The notes: generated by a model not told the origin, from the letters alone. DNA of 64,000 nucleotides from Liolophura sinensis (GCF_032854445.1 NC_088305.1:6949606-7013605), one strand, 5' to 3'. Numbered from the stretch's first letter, positions 32,347-48,174 are shown. Program-made: numbers and translations.

Positions 32347-32945
32347 AATATATTCGTCGCCTTTGGCAGGGTGAATGGGACTTGCAGATTCATAATAAAC
32401 TTCATGTCATTCATCCTGTCATTGGCTACAATTCTTATACTTGTCAAATGTCTCGTAGAGACCAAGTAGTTTTAACGAGGTGTCGTATTGGGCATTGTCA
32501 TGTAACAAACAATTTCATCTTAGATGGGAGCAGTGCTCCCGAGTGTGTTGGATGTGATGCACAATATGGCATCACAGTCACTGATTCTATACAGTCAGCT
32601 CTATATATGATTTATTTGACAACATTGCTGGTGATGTTGTCATAAAATATTTGAAGGCTATTGGCCTATATCATAAAATATAAATTTTAATTGTCGTAAA
32701 TATTTATAAATAAATATACATATAGATTTGTAGATAGACTATTTTTAAAATATGATTGTTTTCGAGTTTTACCTCTTATTTTTCTTTTATCTGATTTTAA
32801 ACACGTCTGTACTTTTTGTTTTACTTTTGATGTTAACACTATCATACCGAAAACCTTAACCGTCTCGTGTTGTCACTTTGTTCTCGCAACGATATGGCTG
32901 AAATACTGCCGATGTGGCGTTATGCCTTAATCATTCATTCATTCA

Positions 32946-33740
32946 TTCCTTTTTTAAATATTAGTTATTTGAAACTCAACAAAAGGCAAGTCATTTTATC
33001 TTGTTCTTTGCCCCACCCCCTTTACCTTTGTAGTGGAATGATTTTATGCCATGCTTGATTTTATATTCGCTGCTTGTTTATTTCCAGATAATTTGGCCAC
33101 TCTCTACAACGGGAATATCTTCTATCCATTAGTGTTTGCAGTAATTTAGAGGCACAATGGATTCCTCAGGTCTTCAAACCTTGCGGGATTATCCTTAAAT
33201 CGAAAGTACAGACTTGACAAATCTTGATCCATCTCCCAATCCACTGCTCGGCATCCCGCTTTGAAAGCATTATACATTATGTGCAACCCACAGCTACCAA
33301 TGTTCATTTGTTAGATTGAAGCTTATCTTCATTCGTCTGTCTAGTTGGTCATATAACTCCCAGTGAACATTAGAAGGAAAAATGCGACAGCCCGTTGTCG
33401 TCATGGAGAAGAACTGTTCTTCTCTCCGCACATTGATGTACAAAAATTGTTACTTTCCAAAACATGGGAGCGGTATTAGATTCACAACAACGACATCGAA
33501 CACGTGGTTACCTCCCTTAGCACCCATGTATATAATGACAGTTTTATTGTGTTCGACCACTTTGTCCTGCAGCCTAGATAAATTTCGTTAAGCATTTTAC
33601 AAACATATATTGGCAGTAAACTACTGGAGACAAAAATAAAATCAGAACCGTTTTCTAAATTTCAACATCTAATTTGTAAAAACGTGATTTCCAAGGACTT
33701 TCTAGATTTGAAAATCACATCTAAAATCAAGGGGTTTTAT
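32946..33740. other. Left flank of unit B, no gene
   Basis: Begins directly after the LINE tail. Shared with unit C from about 52410 and with A (17830-18530, inverted). No coding content. Confidence 0.6.
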
Positions 33741-34085
33741 AGGACCTGAACGAAGCCTGTCACTCTGAGTAGAGATGATACATATTCTATGTAGAGATAC
33801 CAGTGGCCATAGCCCTTTTCCAGAGGGGAACTGTTAATCGGGTGTATCCACTGTGTGCCTGGACGACAGCCTGAAAAACAAACCTCGTACCACCTATCAG
33901 CCCCTGATACACTGAGAGCAAAGATGCTGCCATTCCTCGTGCAAGGCAGCTCCCATTTGAGCCAGATCATGTACAGGTGAATACATTGCTTTCACACGAC
34001 GACCACCTGGCCCAGTTGACGTAAAATGCATTATGGGATACCAAATAACGCTTTTATTATGTAATTTCAAGCAAAGCTTCAACAC
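33741..34085 (-). pseudogene. Tc1-like transposase, C-terminal fragment (unit B)
   Basis: Two frames (33897-34085 and 33737-33970) carry VHDLAQMGAALHEEWQHL and, after a shift, the text around QWIHPINSS. MGAALHEEWQ is the usual end region of Tc1 transposases, after the third catalytic acid. Unit C has the same fragment at 53238-53453; unit A lacks it with about 700 bases around it. Confidence 0.7.
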
Positions 34086-35989
34086 GACTCACTCCAGAAC
34101 CACATCCGTAAAGCCATTGTTTCATATCAAAACCAGTGATGATTGAAATACATGTGTGTTATCATTAGGACACATGGATTCTAATCATTTTGTCGCTTTT
34201 CATTCGCCGAAGGGTAAAACGATTCACAACCAGTCAAACTTTAAACTCTTCTGATCTAGAAGAATATGAATCGCATGTGTGCAAAATCGCCACAGTGACA
34301 AGCAAGGGGGTTACCTAATTATGTATATGTCGAGACTGTCAGTACAGCCGTTATTTTAGGTAGTTTCTTCTGGAGGTCCACCTGTTTTGGAAGTTGTGTC
34401 GTGTTGTCTCGTTTTCGGGTTATCGTTGGTGAACTAATCTGTGTGCTTGTGTTGTGTGGAACGATCTTCATTGCCCTGTTATCCCCATGTATGATATATC
34501 TGTACTTAATTTCAAGTTAATTCGTGTATTAAATTTATAATTATACTGTAATTGCACTACGTACCTACACTACTTCTATTAGGGCATCTGCCGTAATGTA
34601 GCAAGCACTAGATCAGCTTAAATAGGAGAGGTGTTGTACAATGCTGTAGGCAATTTAAATGTTGTTATGAAGCCATTCGAAGGAGATAATGATGGAATGC
34701 ATGACTATGGCCTAACGCTAGGTCGGTGAAGATATACTGTGGCGAGAACATCAGGAAGCAGTGAATTGATTTCGATTTAACAATATTCAAAATGAACTAA
34801 AAACAGACAGACAGGTTAAAAGACCAGTTAAAGGAAAGAAACCTTAGATATAACCAAAAAACCATAATATATTCATGACACAAATATATACACGTTAAAT
34901 TATGACATCATCACCAGACAATTAAGTCCACACAGTCAACAAGGATATGTTTGCTGCCGTGTCCACTAACGCCATCGGAAATACAATTTGGTGTTAAGAG
35001 AGAATACCCAATATGACAGATCGTTAAAACTACTTTGTAGTCTACTATGAGACATGATGAAAGACTTAGACCATAGAAAATAAAACCAGAGCAGCGACAA
35101 CTGTGTGATAGGTGGCAAATCGTCACACACAGCCGATGAAATACGGATGGTCAATTCATCTCAATTATAAAACCGTTCTTAATGTAAATTGTTAAATAGT
35201 AGCAAATTACACGCTCCGGGCATAATGGCTTAAGTAGATTAGGTACAAAAATGCAGTGATGTTAATTGCAATTTATTAGACGTCACTGGTTTAGAATTTC
35301 TGAAAACGCTGTAATGTCATTACAATAACATCAAAACTATGCAAAGGAATTTTTTAACCATTTAAACAATGCAAAACTGAAGTGTCTTCAGAACTGCGAA
35401 TCCTGTATCACCAAACAGATTGGTGCAAAAAAATTATTTCATGTAATGACAACTTTTTTAGGTAATGAAAGGTAGAATGTGTAGGAACAGTCCACATAAA
35501 ATCTTTTGTTGTTCTGAAAAGATCAAACAATAGATATAATGAAATTCCACCAATTAAATCTGCGTGAAAAAGAGTAGTATAGGGATGTCCTTACACTGTA
35601 CGCCTATCTGAGCATTTACTTCTTCAGTAAGTTATGAAAGTTTTGAAAAACCGACATACAGTTGTCGCCTGACTTTTGGATAGTTGCACAAGGGTGCTTA
35701 TTCCAAAATGACTTCTTGTAGTGCCTTTCTTAAAAACGTAGATCTATGTGTAGTGCCTTTGCTAAAATAGGAGATAGATGTTTTGGGGGTACAGCTTCTC
35801 GATCCCGCAATTAAGCGAGCAATGTATGGAGATTTGTGGATGTTTGGAGTACAGTCAAGTTGTGGTTTATCGGTGTGACGGGGTGGTACGGATATACTCT
35901 GTTTGTTAAAGGACAGATGTGACGTCACGCTGGTGTCTGAGCAGTTGATTATTTTTCAAGAATCCACACTTTGGTGTTAATGGTTCGAG
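34086..35989. other. Unit B flank, no gene
   Basis: Inverted counterpart of A 16075-17800. It includes an old LINE 3' piece (about 34725-35015) and two copies of the 30-odd-base repeat at about 35711-35785. Confidence 0.55.
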
Positions 35990-36090
35990 TGGTAAACGTT
36001 TGTGTCACCTGAGTGCTCCTTTGTTTGGTGAACGGTAGAGCGGAGTTCGAACCCACAAACACAAGGCTCTAAATCATTCCAATATCCTAC
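35990..36090 (-). repeat. tRNA-like SINE piece (unit B)
   Basis: The complement has the A-box and B-box-like texts seen in unit A (15893-15990), for example GGGTTCGAACTCC. Confidence 0.5.
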
Positions 36091-36127
36091 TTCGCTACCA
36101 GGAAGGGCAATACCACCTCTTCCTTTC

Positions 36128-36465
36128 AGATGCACCTGCCCCAATGGCACTGTTCGTAGAGCGCCCGCTTCAAAAGTCGGTAGATCCAGGGTCGGTTTTG
36201 GGTCAGGTCACACCTTACACCTTCAAAGGGGAAGTTGTGACTTTTTCGCTTGGTTGACCCGTTTAAGTATAATGCTTCGGTTGAGACACCTTACTTCCCT
36301 TCGGAAAGTTTTCTGAGTAAAGCGGCACTACATAAAAGAGAGGTTGATATCCGTTCTGGAACAATGTGGCACATTGCACGCAATCTATGGACTTCTTCAT
36401 CGTCATATGACTGAAAACTTTTTACGTATGACATTATACCCTAAGCACTCACTCCTTTTAGACGA
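36128..36465 (+). repeat. SINE type 2 (unit B)
   Basis: The head CCAATGGCACTGTTCGTAGAGC (A-box-like) and GGTAGATCCAGGGTC (B-box-like) is followed by a body with a GACTGAAAACTT end text and the tail CCTAAGCACTCACTCC. Flanks TCCTTTCAG and TCCTTTTAG look like a target duplication; unit A has a single CTCCTTTAAG (inverted, about 15870). The same insertion is in unit C. Confidence 0.75.
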
Positions 36466-37179
36466 CTTCATACACTTGTAGTATCGTCAATTCTTTGTCT
36501 GACCGGATTCAATTCACTTGGTACTCTAGAAAGCCTTAACCGTCTAGCGAGGAAAAGTGGTACTCTTTCATGCGTGGCTGGATATGCGCGCCCACAGACT
36601 TTGGCTCACGAACCTCGCGTCGCCTTATACCAATGGTTTCATCTGTGCACGAACATGACAAGCCTGGCGGCACAACAGTTTCGCAACTGTCAGTTCTTGA
36701 AAAATAATGTACAATTATTGCATGGGTCTATAATGGTGTAAGTACGTGAAAACATTCGTAATTACAGGTTCTTAAAAAAATGAACTCGACGCTTGTGCCT
36801 CCTTCATTCTGTTTCAAAAATCAACAATTACAAGTGCTATCTACAGAAAAGTCTGATGTTTTGAAAACAATTCCTTCTAAAAAGTTATAATCATTTTTGT
36901 GTTTTCTTCTTTAAAACTTTAGATAGTTCGGATGTGGTGGCCTGCTCATTGGGCATATTAGTATTGTAATTAATCTTACGGCATGCTATATAAATAAAAT
37001 GATAAAATATCACATAAGCCATATTCAGTTATCAGACATTTTTTTAAATCGTTTGAAAAGGTTAAAAACAAGAAGAGAAAAGAAAAAGAAATACCAAGTG
37101 AAAGTTTAAAAGGAACAATTAACAAGAACTTTTGATCTGTCTTCGCCCTTAATTTTCAAACAATCACCAGTATCGTCTT
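36466..37179. other. Unit B flank, no gene
   Basis: Holds the small TIR element at about 36765-36915 and the conserved 3' flank of the FReD gene. Confidence 0.6.
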
Positions 37180-37443
37180 TTAGTGGATTTTCACCGGGCG
37201 TATCTTCATCTCGCTGAACTGAAGAGGGAGATATTTAGACGACCAATGGTACCACGTGACTGATGAAGTATTTTCCTGGGTTTTTTTCCTTCACATGAAC
37301 ATACAACCCATTGAGATTGCTGTGATGACAACCATGGTACCACCAGACCCCATGATATGAGGCAGCACAGTTCACCTTGTTGTAGTCCTTGTCTCGGTCA
37401 TATGTGGAAAACTCCAAGCCGTTTTGGATAGCCAAGGAGTCAG
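37180..37443 (-). pseudogene. FReD copy B, exon 4, frameshifted
   Basis: The acceptor GTTCTCTCAG is kept. The exon reads ADSLAIQNGLEFSTYDRDKD and then GVWWYHGCHHSNLNGLYVHV. One extra base in the run GGAAAAAAACCC (about 37285) shifts the frame, so the protein ends early (SHVVPLVV and stop at 37235) and loses the MKIRP end. The sequence after the shift is still well conserved down to the old stop at 37180, so the break is young. The calcium loop has Lys in place of Asn. Confidence 0.88.
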
Positions 37444-38182
37444 CTGAGAGAACAAAAAAAAATGACTCACGAACACACAAATTATTGCACACCTCAGATT
37501 GACTGGGTTTATTCATTTGATTCATGTTGACTGTCAAAAGGATCTGTTCGATAAGTCCAAAATAAAAAAATTGGTCGCCAGCGCCAGTTTTTTGTTTTTT
37601 TGGCGGGTGGGGCGAATCAACCAAAACTTACGTGGTCAAATTTCTTTAAAGATGACCAGAAATAAACAATATGTTGATATGTTTGGAATGACCACCTAGC
37701 ACGCATAGGTCTACATAGGTTGACTTGTCAATTTATGGGCCTATCTAAGGCTTACTATATGTTTTCGTGATGACTATAAACAAATCATAAATTGGCCTAT
37801 TGCCGTTGTGACGTCAAAATGTAGACCCAATTTTAGAGTAAGCCTAGTAAGGGTCAGGGTCAATCTCTTGAATTTTGAGGAAAATCAGCCACCAAAATTT
37901 CTTCTTATCCCCCCCCCCCCCGACTACATGTTTCTTTTCGGCCACCATACTTTTTTCTTTGACTAAGAATATTTGACGCTAATAATTTTGGTCGCTTCTC
38001 TTCCACCTTTTGCCCAGAGTTATCTCACCATCATTCCCACAGTCACCAACTGCTCAGCTATTATTTACGCTTAGTTGCAACTTTCAGGATAACTGTTTGG
38101 CCGATTTTAGTTGATATGATTTATAAACTTATTTTCTAGGATTATGTTCCTCTCAGATAGAAAAAAATGTCGGTCAACTTAC
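37444..38182. other. Intron 3 of copy B
   Basis: GT-AG bordered, with a run of C near 37910. No gene. Confidence 0.75.
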
Positions 38183-38347
38183 CGGTATTCCCCTTGAACG
38201 TGCCCAGTAAGAGTCGGAAGCTCTGAGACTCGTCTGCCACACGGAATCTGTTGTAGGAAGCGTAACCCGTTCCCTCGGTGTAGCTTCTCATATTCACGAG
38301 GAGTTCAAAGTGCGCCTGAGAGGTCAGGAGGTCAATCTTTTGGAGGC
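38183..38347 (-). pseudogene. FReD copy B, exon 3 (open)
   Basis: 165 bases, open, with intact GTAAGT donor and CCCCAG acceptor. It encodes LLTSQAHFELLVNM, then GTGYASYNRFRV and LLLGTFKGNTG. Classed as pseudogene only because exons 1 and 4 of the copy are damaged. Confidence 0.85.
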
Positions 38348-41411
<3,064 letters not shown>

Positions 41412-41569
41412 CAGCCATCCACCGCCCTGCGTCATCATGTCACAGTAAACAAGGAAGCCTTTGCCCACTCCGAACGGAAACACTCGGTAAACGCCGCTCT
41501 TTGTGTGGTTGCATTTCTGTATTACTGTACAATCGGTAGGATATGCGCATTCAAGAACGTTGCTATGAT
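41412..41569 (-). pseudogene. FReD copy B, exon 1 with lost splice donor
   Basis: 158 bases after TTTTTTTCAG, open, encoding CAYPTDC, KSGVYRVFPFGVGKGF, VYCDM and GGGW. The donor reads CTG/TTGAGT where A has GTGAGT and C has GTAAGT, a single G-to-T change of the essential first base. Read-through continues a few codons and then stops (TTGAGTTTGTAA). Confidence 0.9.
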
Positions 41570-42589
41570 CTGAAAAAAAGTGGCGTATTATAAATTGCGA
41601 TTTACATCAATACACGAAACGTCGATCATGGTAATACTCTCTGAACACTTGTACAAAAGAAATACGTGACCTGTACGATATCAGCCTATAATGATGAATT
41701 CTGGACAAAACCATAACTGAATGATTCACTAGAATAACGCCCAAATATAGTACTGAGCTTCTCCCTGTCGATGTTAGGACTAACAAAACTGTGCGGGCCA
41801 AAAGGTAAAAACCTGCAGTTTATTAAAAACGTCAGTTTTCAACAAAGCGGTTTGCGCAGCCTTTACTGGTGTAACTGTCCACAACAGTTTTTGTAATATT
41901 TCTGCTTCACACGGGGTACCCCACTTTCTAACTGAAATCCGCCGTTATATGTTTTTTTTTCTCAAACGAAAATTAGGGCTGTGCTAATCATAATATTCTG
42001 TTATTTTTCTGGTATCTCATGAGAAATAAGTACGACTAGACATCGTTACTATATGTCAGTGTGATGACATCAGGTTTATGGGTGGACTAATGAGCCAAAA
42101 CGGCGAAATCTGGATTCGAACACGCGACCCCTTATTGCTCAAGATAGTCACAACGACTCGGCGCTTTAAAGGAGAACACCAGCGACTTTTCTTTCACACT
42201 AAATTTTCCCTAAACACAATATTTATGCTGTGTTAATCCGTAAGGTGCATTAAAAACAAGGTAGTTTATCTTGTACCATTTAAAAAAAACCCATTAAAGT
42301 TAGACCCTGTTTATCTAGTGGACCGCTGAGGCTTGGCAGGGTGACGTCATGCCGTGCATGCCACCCTTGATTATGTACTGAAAAGCCGTGCTAAGTATAG
42401 CCGAATCCATGCATTAGGCCTACCGACTATAGCCGGACGTGTACACCTCTTAATTAGAACCCTGAAAATAATATAAGTAGAACAGTTTTACAACAAATAG
42501 TTTGAAAGATAGGCTGCCGGAGTTGTATTAGATCGGGGAAATGCGTGTACAGCATAGCGACAGCGCGATGCGATGACCGATTTTCGGTC
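41570..42589. other. Upstream region of copy B
   Basis: Inverted counterpart of A 565-1569. It has a TTTAAAGGAGAACACC text at about 42170 that resembles the ends of the small TIR elements elsewhere. No first exon or promoter could be identified. Confidence 0.5.
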
Positions 42590-42605
42590 ATATATCGCCC
42601 ACGTA

Positions 42606-43240
42606 GATGACACCAATGCGCTCGCTACTGATTTGCCTGACACCGATCGGGCATCCACCGTATTATGGTAGTGTTTGTGGAGAATTTGTCACGGATTCGT
42701 AGTTAACGCTATAAATTTTTATAGCCAAGTTGAGCGATGCCGGCTTAAACACGTTGATCCATACAGTCCGGCCAGCCGATTGTGAGCTGCACTGATGGCA
42801 AAAGTCTTTCACTCAACGCCGGGGAACTAACAATGAAGTTAAATCTTTGCCTTATATCACCGACAAAAATAAATAACTGAATGGAAACAACGATATTGGA
42901 CTCATAGAAATGCCAGTTTGAATTGTGTCTGGGTTACCGTTACGGGCTTCAAGGCATGCTCTGGTTTATCACAGCGCACAGCGGTCTGTAAGCGAGGTGT
43001 GAACCGAGCTGGGGCCACACTGCAGCCTCGTGGCTGTTGTACTACACGTATAGAGACTTCCTTCAGTTCGTGTCACAGACTGCTGCTTCAAAAACCAAAC
43101 AGCTAAACAGCTTCTACATTTAGGGACTGAAAATCCGGACGTCTTTTTCGTTTGGATTTTGGGGAGGATATTATAGGGCTTGTTTTTCGACCTTTTCCTT
43201 TACAAGGCTTTGATGAACGTACGACTACGATCGTGTGCCC
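42606..43240 (+). pseudogene. Unit B counterparts of the two left-edge frames
   Basis: 42606-42880 matches the complement of 293-562 and is stopped by TAG after 31 codons. 43050-43240 matches the complement of 1-210 and has a stop (ACATTTAG) and frameshifts. About 120 bases between them (42940-43050) are an insertion relative to A. Product unknown. Confidence 0.5.
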
Positions 43241-43774
43241 CGTAATCAAATGGCGTTTTTGACGAGATCTGGTCCATATTTTATGAATCTGTGGTATAAT
43301 TGAGCCATGTATGTATCTTTAAGTGTAAGTGTACCACTGTGACCTCACAAGGTCAGCGGTGGCTCAATCGTAGCGGAATAGATTTTGTGATGTTTAATGA
43401 CCAAATTCTGCGGGTTTTTTTTTTTTCCCTGTTCAACGTTTTAGACATTCGGAATGGATCCAGGGGACGTCAGACTATACATCTGCAGGTTGGTCTGCCC
43501 AGCGCTGGGGATCTACTTTAATTATCTCAGCCAGCGAGGGCATGTTGACATGCCAGAGTTAGTTCTCTTTCTACTGGATTATTACCCATTTATATAAATT
43601 CACTCACATCATTTGTTTAAATCAAAGTCTATTTGCTCAAATTGAAGGTAAAATATCTCTTCATTCAAACTGAAACTTATGCACGATATATACTCGGAAT
43701 GCGGTTCACTGCATGCCCCATCTATATATTTATTCGTTAATTTTGATTGATATTTTACGTTGTACTCGAGAATA
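43241..43774. other. No gene recognised
   Basis: Past the end of the A/B comparison, because A is cut by the window edge. No domain in the short frames. Confidence 0.45.
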
Positions 43775-43910
43775 ATGAACTTATACGATGGCGGACAGCA
43801 TATATGGTAAACCGGGAGAAACACATGAGTTGGATTTGAACTCAAAGCGACCGCACTGGTGAGAGGCTTCGGGTTCACTGTGCTGCATTAGCGTACTATG
43901 CTTTTCAACA
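43775..43910 (-). repeat. SINE type 1 head piece
   Basis: The minus strand has the B-box-like GAGTTCAAATCC and the text CTCACCAGTGCGGTCGCT of the SINE head, and a short part of the body. Confidence 0.65.
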
Positions 43911-44124
43911 GGAAAGAACAAGCCCATTGGGGTTATTTCTGTCACCTGTATATTAAATTTAAACTCTTGTTTTGACATCTGATTTTATGGCGCATTTATT
44001 TATATTCTCGAATGATCTGAATCACATCTTTCTCTCTTAAGTTCGGTTGAAAGCCCCTCAAGTGAAAACACAACTCAGGACAACGGGTCTTTAGAATCCA
44101 AGTGAATGATTTAAGTTGTTTAAG

Positions 44125-44240
44125 GTTATTTATTTGATTGGTGTTTTAGGCCGTAATCAAGAATATTTCACATATACGACGGCGGCCAGCATAGTGGTGG
44201 TAGGAAACCGGGCTGAGCCCGGGGGAAACCCACGACCAGC
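44125..44240 (-). repeat. SINE type 1 tail and body piece
   Basis: Begins TTATTTGATTGGTGTTTTAG and passes ACGACGGCGGCCAGCAT and GGAAACCGGGC; the head is missing. Confidence 0.75.
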
Positions 44241-45060
44241 AGGTAAAATACAGCAGGTAAAATTTTAAACTTTGCTGCAAATTTCATTACTGCATGAAGT
44301 ATCATGTGAAATTACCAGTTGCAGTCCTTATCAAAATGTTTAGTATACGAAATACATGTTGATTACATATTCTCAAACAGATAACACTGACGGTTTCGTA
44401 TTATGTCATATTTTGGTCGATCACAGCTCCATGCGAGTGAACTACCGCACTGTTCTCAAATCGAGCATAAATACATGTTATCAGATGTACCTACCCGTCC
44501 ACGTGGAAACATCGTCTCCATCGGCTTGTTCCACCAACGGTTGAACATCGAAGCTCTTCAAAAATGTGTTATACGAAGACGCCACAAAGACGATGTTCAA
44601 CAAAGAAGTCCACACATAACGGACAACATCTTAGATTGTTAGAATCTGATAGCTTTCGACTAAAGATTGTACGTTCACATACAGTCTACAGTGACTTTAT
44701 ATCTGCTTGCTCAAACCGGATTCGTGGGCTGTGTTGACAGTTATTAACGTCATCACTGCCCGCTACTTTTCCCGACCAATGTTAAGAGCACTGCCGTTCA
44801 AAGCCATTTTTACGTCCAAAGAAAAAATATGAGAATTTTTTTTCTACTGTAACCGTTAGGACACATCCTAACTTACTTGTTGAGAAATAAAAACAAACTG
44901 TTTTGTACCGTTTAAAAGAGCTGATTAGTTACGTTACACTTTGTTGAATACTAAATCATATTGATATCGTACACAGGGAGGCCAGGCGTATTTCTTGTCT
45001 CAGGCAGGGTGTGAAGGTGACCATAATAAACTCCTAGCTATTCACCCTGAGATCAAATCT
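44241..45060. other. No gene recognised
   Basis: The frames at 44356-44544 and 44403-44642 overlap in two phases and show no domain. Confidence 0.45.
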
Positions 45061-45400
45061 TAACTCAGGGTATGTTTCGCAAAGACCAAGTAGTTTAAAC
45101 GATGTGTCATTTTGGGCATTCTCGTTTAACACACAATTTTTATCTTGATGGGAGCAGTGATCCGAGATGTGGAATTTTTGTCGCCTAATATGACATGTAA
45201 CATATCCTCGTTGATAATGTACACTTTGCAAATGTTCTACACGGATGCCTTAGCTCTATATACATGTATGATTTATGCCACAGCGTCCTTGGTGATGCGG
45301 TCATTATTTGAAAGCTGCTGGCCTGTCATAAATTATATCTTTATATTGTGTATACAGGTATATAACATTTTCCTGATTACATTTTTTTTATTGAATTTGT
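45061..45400 (+). mobile_element. I/Nimb-like LINE 3' fragment
   Basis: Matches 32450-32780 of the long LINE: text for RKDQVV, GHSRLTHNFYLDG and then the AT-rich 3' region. Broken by stops. Confidence 0.7.
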
Positions 45401-46904
45401 TATTGATTTTTTTCACTGGTTTTTAAAAGTGCCTGTGTATTTTAGTTGACGCTCTCTTTCGAAATCCATATACTGTCACTTTCTAAATATGTTCTCAGCA
45501 CGATATGGCCAAAATATTATCCTCGTGACGTTACGTCATAATCATTCTTTAATCCATTTCCTCCATTCTACCAACCTGTCCCATTTGTATTCCAAAATAT
45601 CCATCATACAATTATTTTCCTCGAACACAAAATCGAGAAGAAAAATCCGAAAAATTAATGTTATACTTATGTACTATCACGTCACAGAGGCTAGCAACGT
45701 TATAACAACAACTCGTATAATTACGTTGTCTTTCTTCTACACTTAAAGGTAACGTCACTGGAAGCCATTTCTGTTGTGGCGCTGAACATACGTGATAGCA
45801 AAGTATTATACTTGTATGTGGCGTTGCTTTCAGTCAAAAATGTTGTATTCTTTGCCAAAAAAAAAAACACTCATCGGATTGAAATTAAGTAGGCGGTTTT
45901 ACTTTCACTCCAAGAAGTACAACTCTAAAAGGAAGACCAGAGCATGTACGGTCCCTTATTACAAGATAACAAGATACAGTGTTAAATGGATGGAAAGAGC
46001 CTAGTTCGGCAAAAGAGGATGTAATGTCTGTTGCAGTTGGTGACATATGACACGATCACCTGAACGACCCCATATTCTGTCTTCACTTAAGAGTGTACTG
46101 GTTAAAGTGTTTGTGTTTGTTATGTCAATAACAGTGTTTATACAGAGAAGAAATAGATGGACTGAAATATTCCATGCATAAAGGCGTTCAACAGACAAAT
46201 CTTAAAACAGTGTACATCTTAAAATACCGCTATCTACAGCTATAACGTTTTCCCCTCTCCATATTGCTGGCTACCGTCGTATAATTGAAAGTTTATTGCG
46301 TACGACGTAAAACACCAATCAAATAAATTAACAAATCGACAGTTATAAATGTCTTAGAGCGATGACACTGATCTGTACCGAAACAGAGACCAAACACTGT
46401 GTGTGAAGACTGCTTGAAGACGTGAAACGTAATGGAATTTTGTAATGTAAACCTCATATCCGCCTTGATCAAAACCTTTATAGGCTACTGTGCACTGGGA
46501 CTAAACGCACCCCGTGCCTTCAGGATCCCGGTTAAGCGAAACCAGATATACACGCTGACGCATTTGACGTAAGAGTTCACCAAATGAAGGAGTCGCCTTA
46601 AGCCAGATTAGATCTATACATTCATGCATGCGTAACAAAAGCCTCACAGCAAGGTCGAGGATGAAATGTCATGCCCAGTGTATTTGCAGGTCGGAGTGTA
46701 AAATTTCTTGAGACGTAACGTGAACTGAATTATGGTCATGTGGACTTTAGAGCATATAATAGAAGAACGCTTAAAATGAGTGCTACATGTGTTTGCCACG
46801 TGTGTGACATGATCTATGAGGTACCTCCACAAACTTTTTTCAGCTATATAAATTGACGAGTATATTTTTATATTTTTTGTAAGTGTGTTAAAATGTTTGT
46901 TTCA
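45401..46904. other. No gene recognised, one SINE tail
   Basis: A SINE type 1 tail (GACGTAAAACACCAATCAAAT) lies at about 46300-46330. The other frames have no domain. Confidence 0.45.
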
Positions 46905-46944
46905 TTAATAATAATAATAATAGTAATAATAATAATAATAATAT
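46905..46944. repeat. (AAT)n microsatellite
   Basis: About thirteen ATA/AAT units with one TAG interruption. Confidence 0.9.
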
Positions 46945-47149
46945 AATGATTAATGGGATTGTAACTGTTGACATTCTGTGTGGTATATGCTTTGGTGTAA
47001 TTGGTTTTCTAAATATTCCAGATTTGTACATATGCTTCTGTAAACTGCTGCAGTCTTGATTTCTTGCGGATAATTCCCTGTTCAGACTAGTAATGGTCCA
47101 TTGTCTTGGATGATCTCACATTTTTTGGGACAGATCATATTTACTTGCT

Positions 47150-47490
47150 ACAGATTCACTTCCACGCTGGGGCTTGTTTTTAATTAGTTTCTACATGTAG
47201 AACCACCTCCACCTGGGGAATGGTCATTCTAATGTTTTACGTAAATATTATAGAACCACTTCCACGCTGGGACTGGTCATTTTATAGCCCTCGGCCCTTG
47301 TGGACTGGTCATTCTAATTCCACAGAATCACCTCCACGCTGAGGCTAGTAATTTTTATAGCCTATAGAGGTACTGTAGACCCCCTCCACTTGGAGACTGG
47401 TAATTCTGATTGCTTATACAAGTACTACAAATCCACGCTGGGACTGGTCATTTTTATAGCTTATATAGATATTATAAAACCACCATATGA
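47150..47490. repeat. Degenerate minisatellite
   Basis: At least six imperfect units share CCACCTCCACGCTGGGACTGGT followed by a CATTTTTATAGC-like part and AT-rich text. Spacing is irregular, about 50-75 bases. Confidence 0.75.
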
Positions 47491-48174
47491 CTGTCTAAAA
47501 ACAGAAACTGAGCCTCATGCATGTTTGACAAAATTCATAATTTCATAATTTGTTTCCCAATTACTTTCAGTCAAGAATTGCCCAGCTTCCATTCAACCTG
47601 AGAATAGATTTCTGAACGGTGAAGTGTGTAAAATTCTGAAAAAAATATATAAAGCTCCGCGAAAGCGTAAATTGGTGTTGTGATTAAGGCTGCTGTTTTT
47701 GTTAACATATGCATACACTGTATATATGGTCCACACTGCAGAGGTCTTCACAAGCAGTTGTGTACAGGTATAGACAAATGTTTACAGGAGACATCCTCCT
47801 AATCAGTGGGTACTAAGGAAACACTGGGATTAAGACAGGCTATCTTCATCCCAGGAAAACGCTACTACCTTGGTTCACAACAAGCTGTACATTTTGTCAG
47901 TTCCGACGTAAAGCCAAGGTCAAATTATTCGGAGTTAGATTAGGATCAGTATGAATGACAGAAATGATCAAGGATAAAGAGCGTCCGATGAAAGCCTTTC
48001 GGTCCCCTAGCTGGGCGAGAATGTATGTTATACTCTTTATACTGGCATAGTATTGACTGGTTACAGTAAAAATATATTTTTATATTTAAACACCATATTC
48101 GAAAAAACGAGTCAGTTTGAAAACTTGTTAAACTGTTTTTTGGGGAAAACTCTAGTAGTAAATAAGTTTTCGAA
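47491..48174. other. No gene recognised
   Basis: The last 100 bases begin to resemble the complement of A just past 19640; a 96-codon minus-strand frame has no domain. Confidence 0.4.

Larger units (their letters stand above)
28336..32945 (+). mobile_element. LINE (I/Nimb-like), nearly full length, inactive
   Basis: In order: ORF1 with CCHC zinc knuckles, ORF2 with endonuclease, reverse transcriptase and RNase H, and a 3' region ending in an (ATTC)n tail at about 32928-32947. The 5' end is truncated inside ORF1 and joined to a SINE. Stops are frequent. The 3' tail lies exactly where homology to unit B begins, so it inserted at or helped to form that border. Confidence 0.92.
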
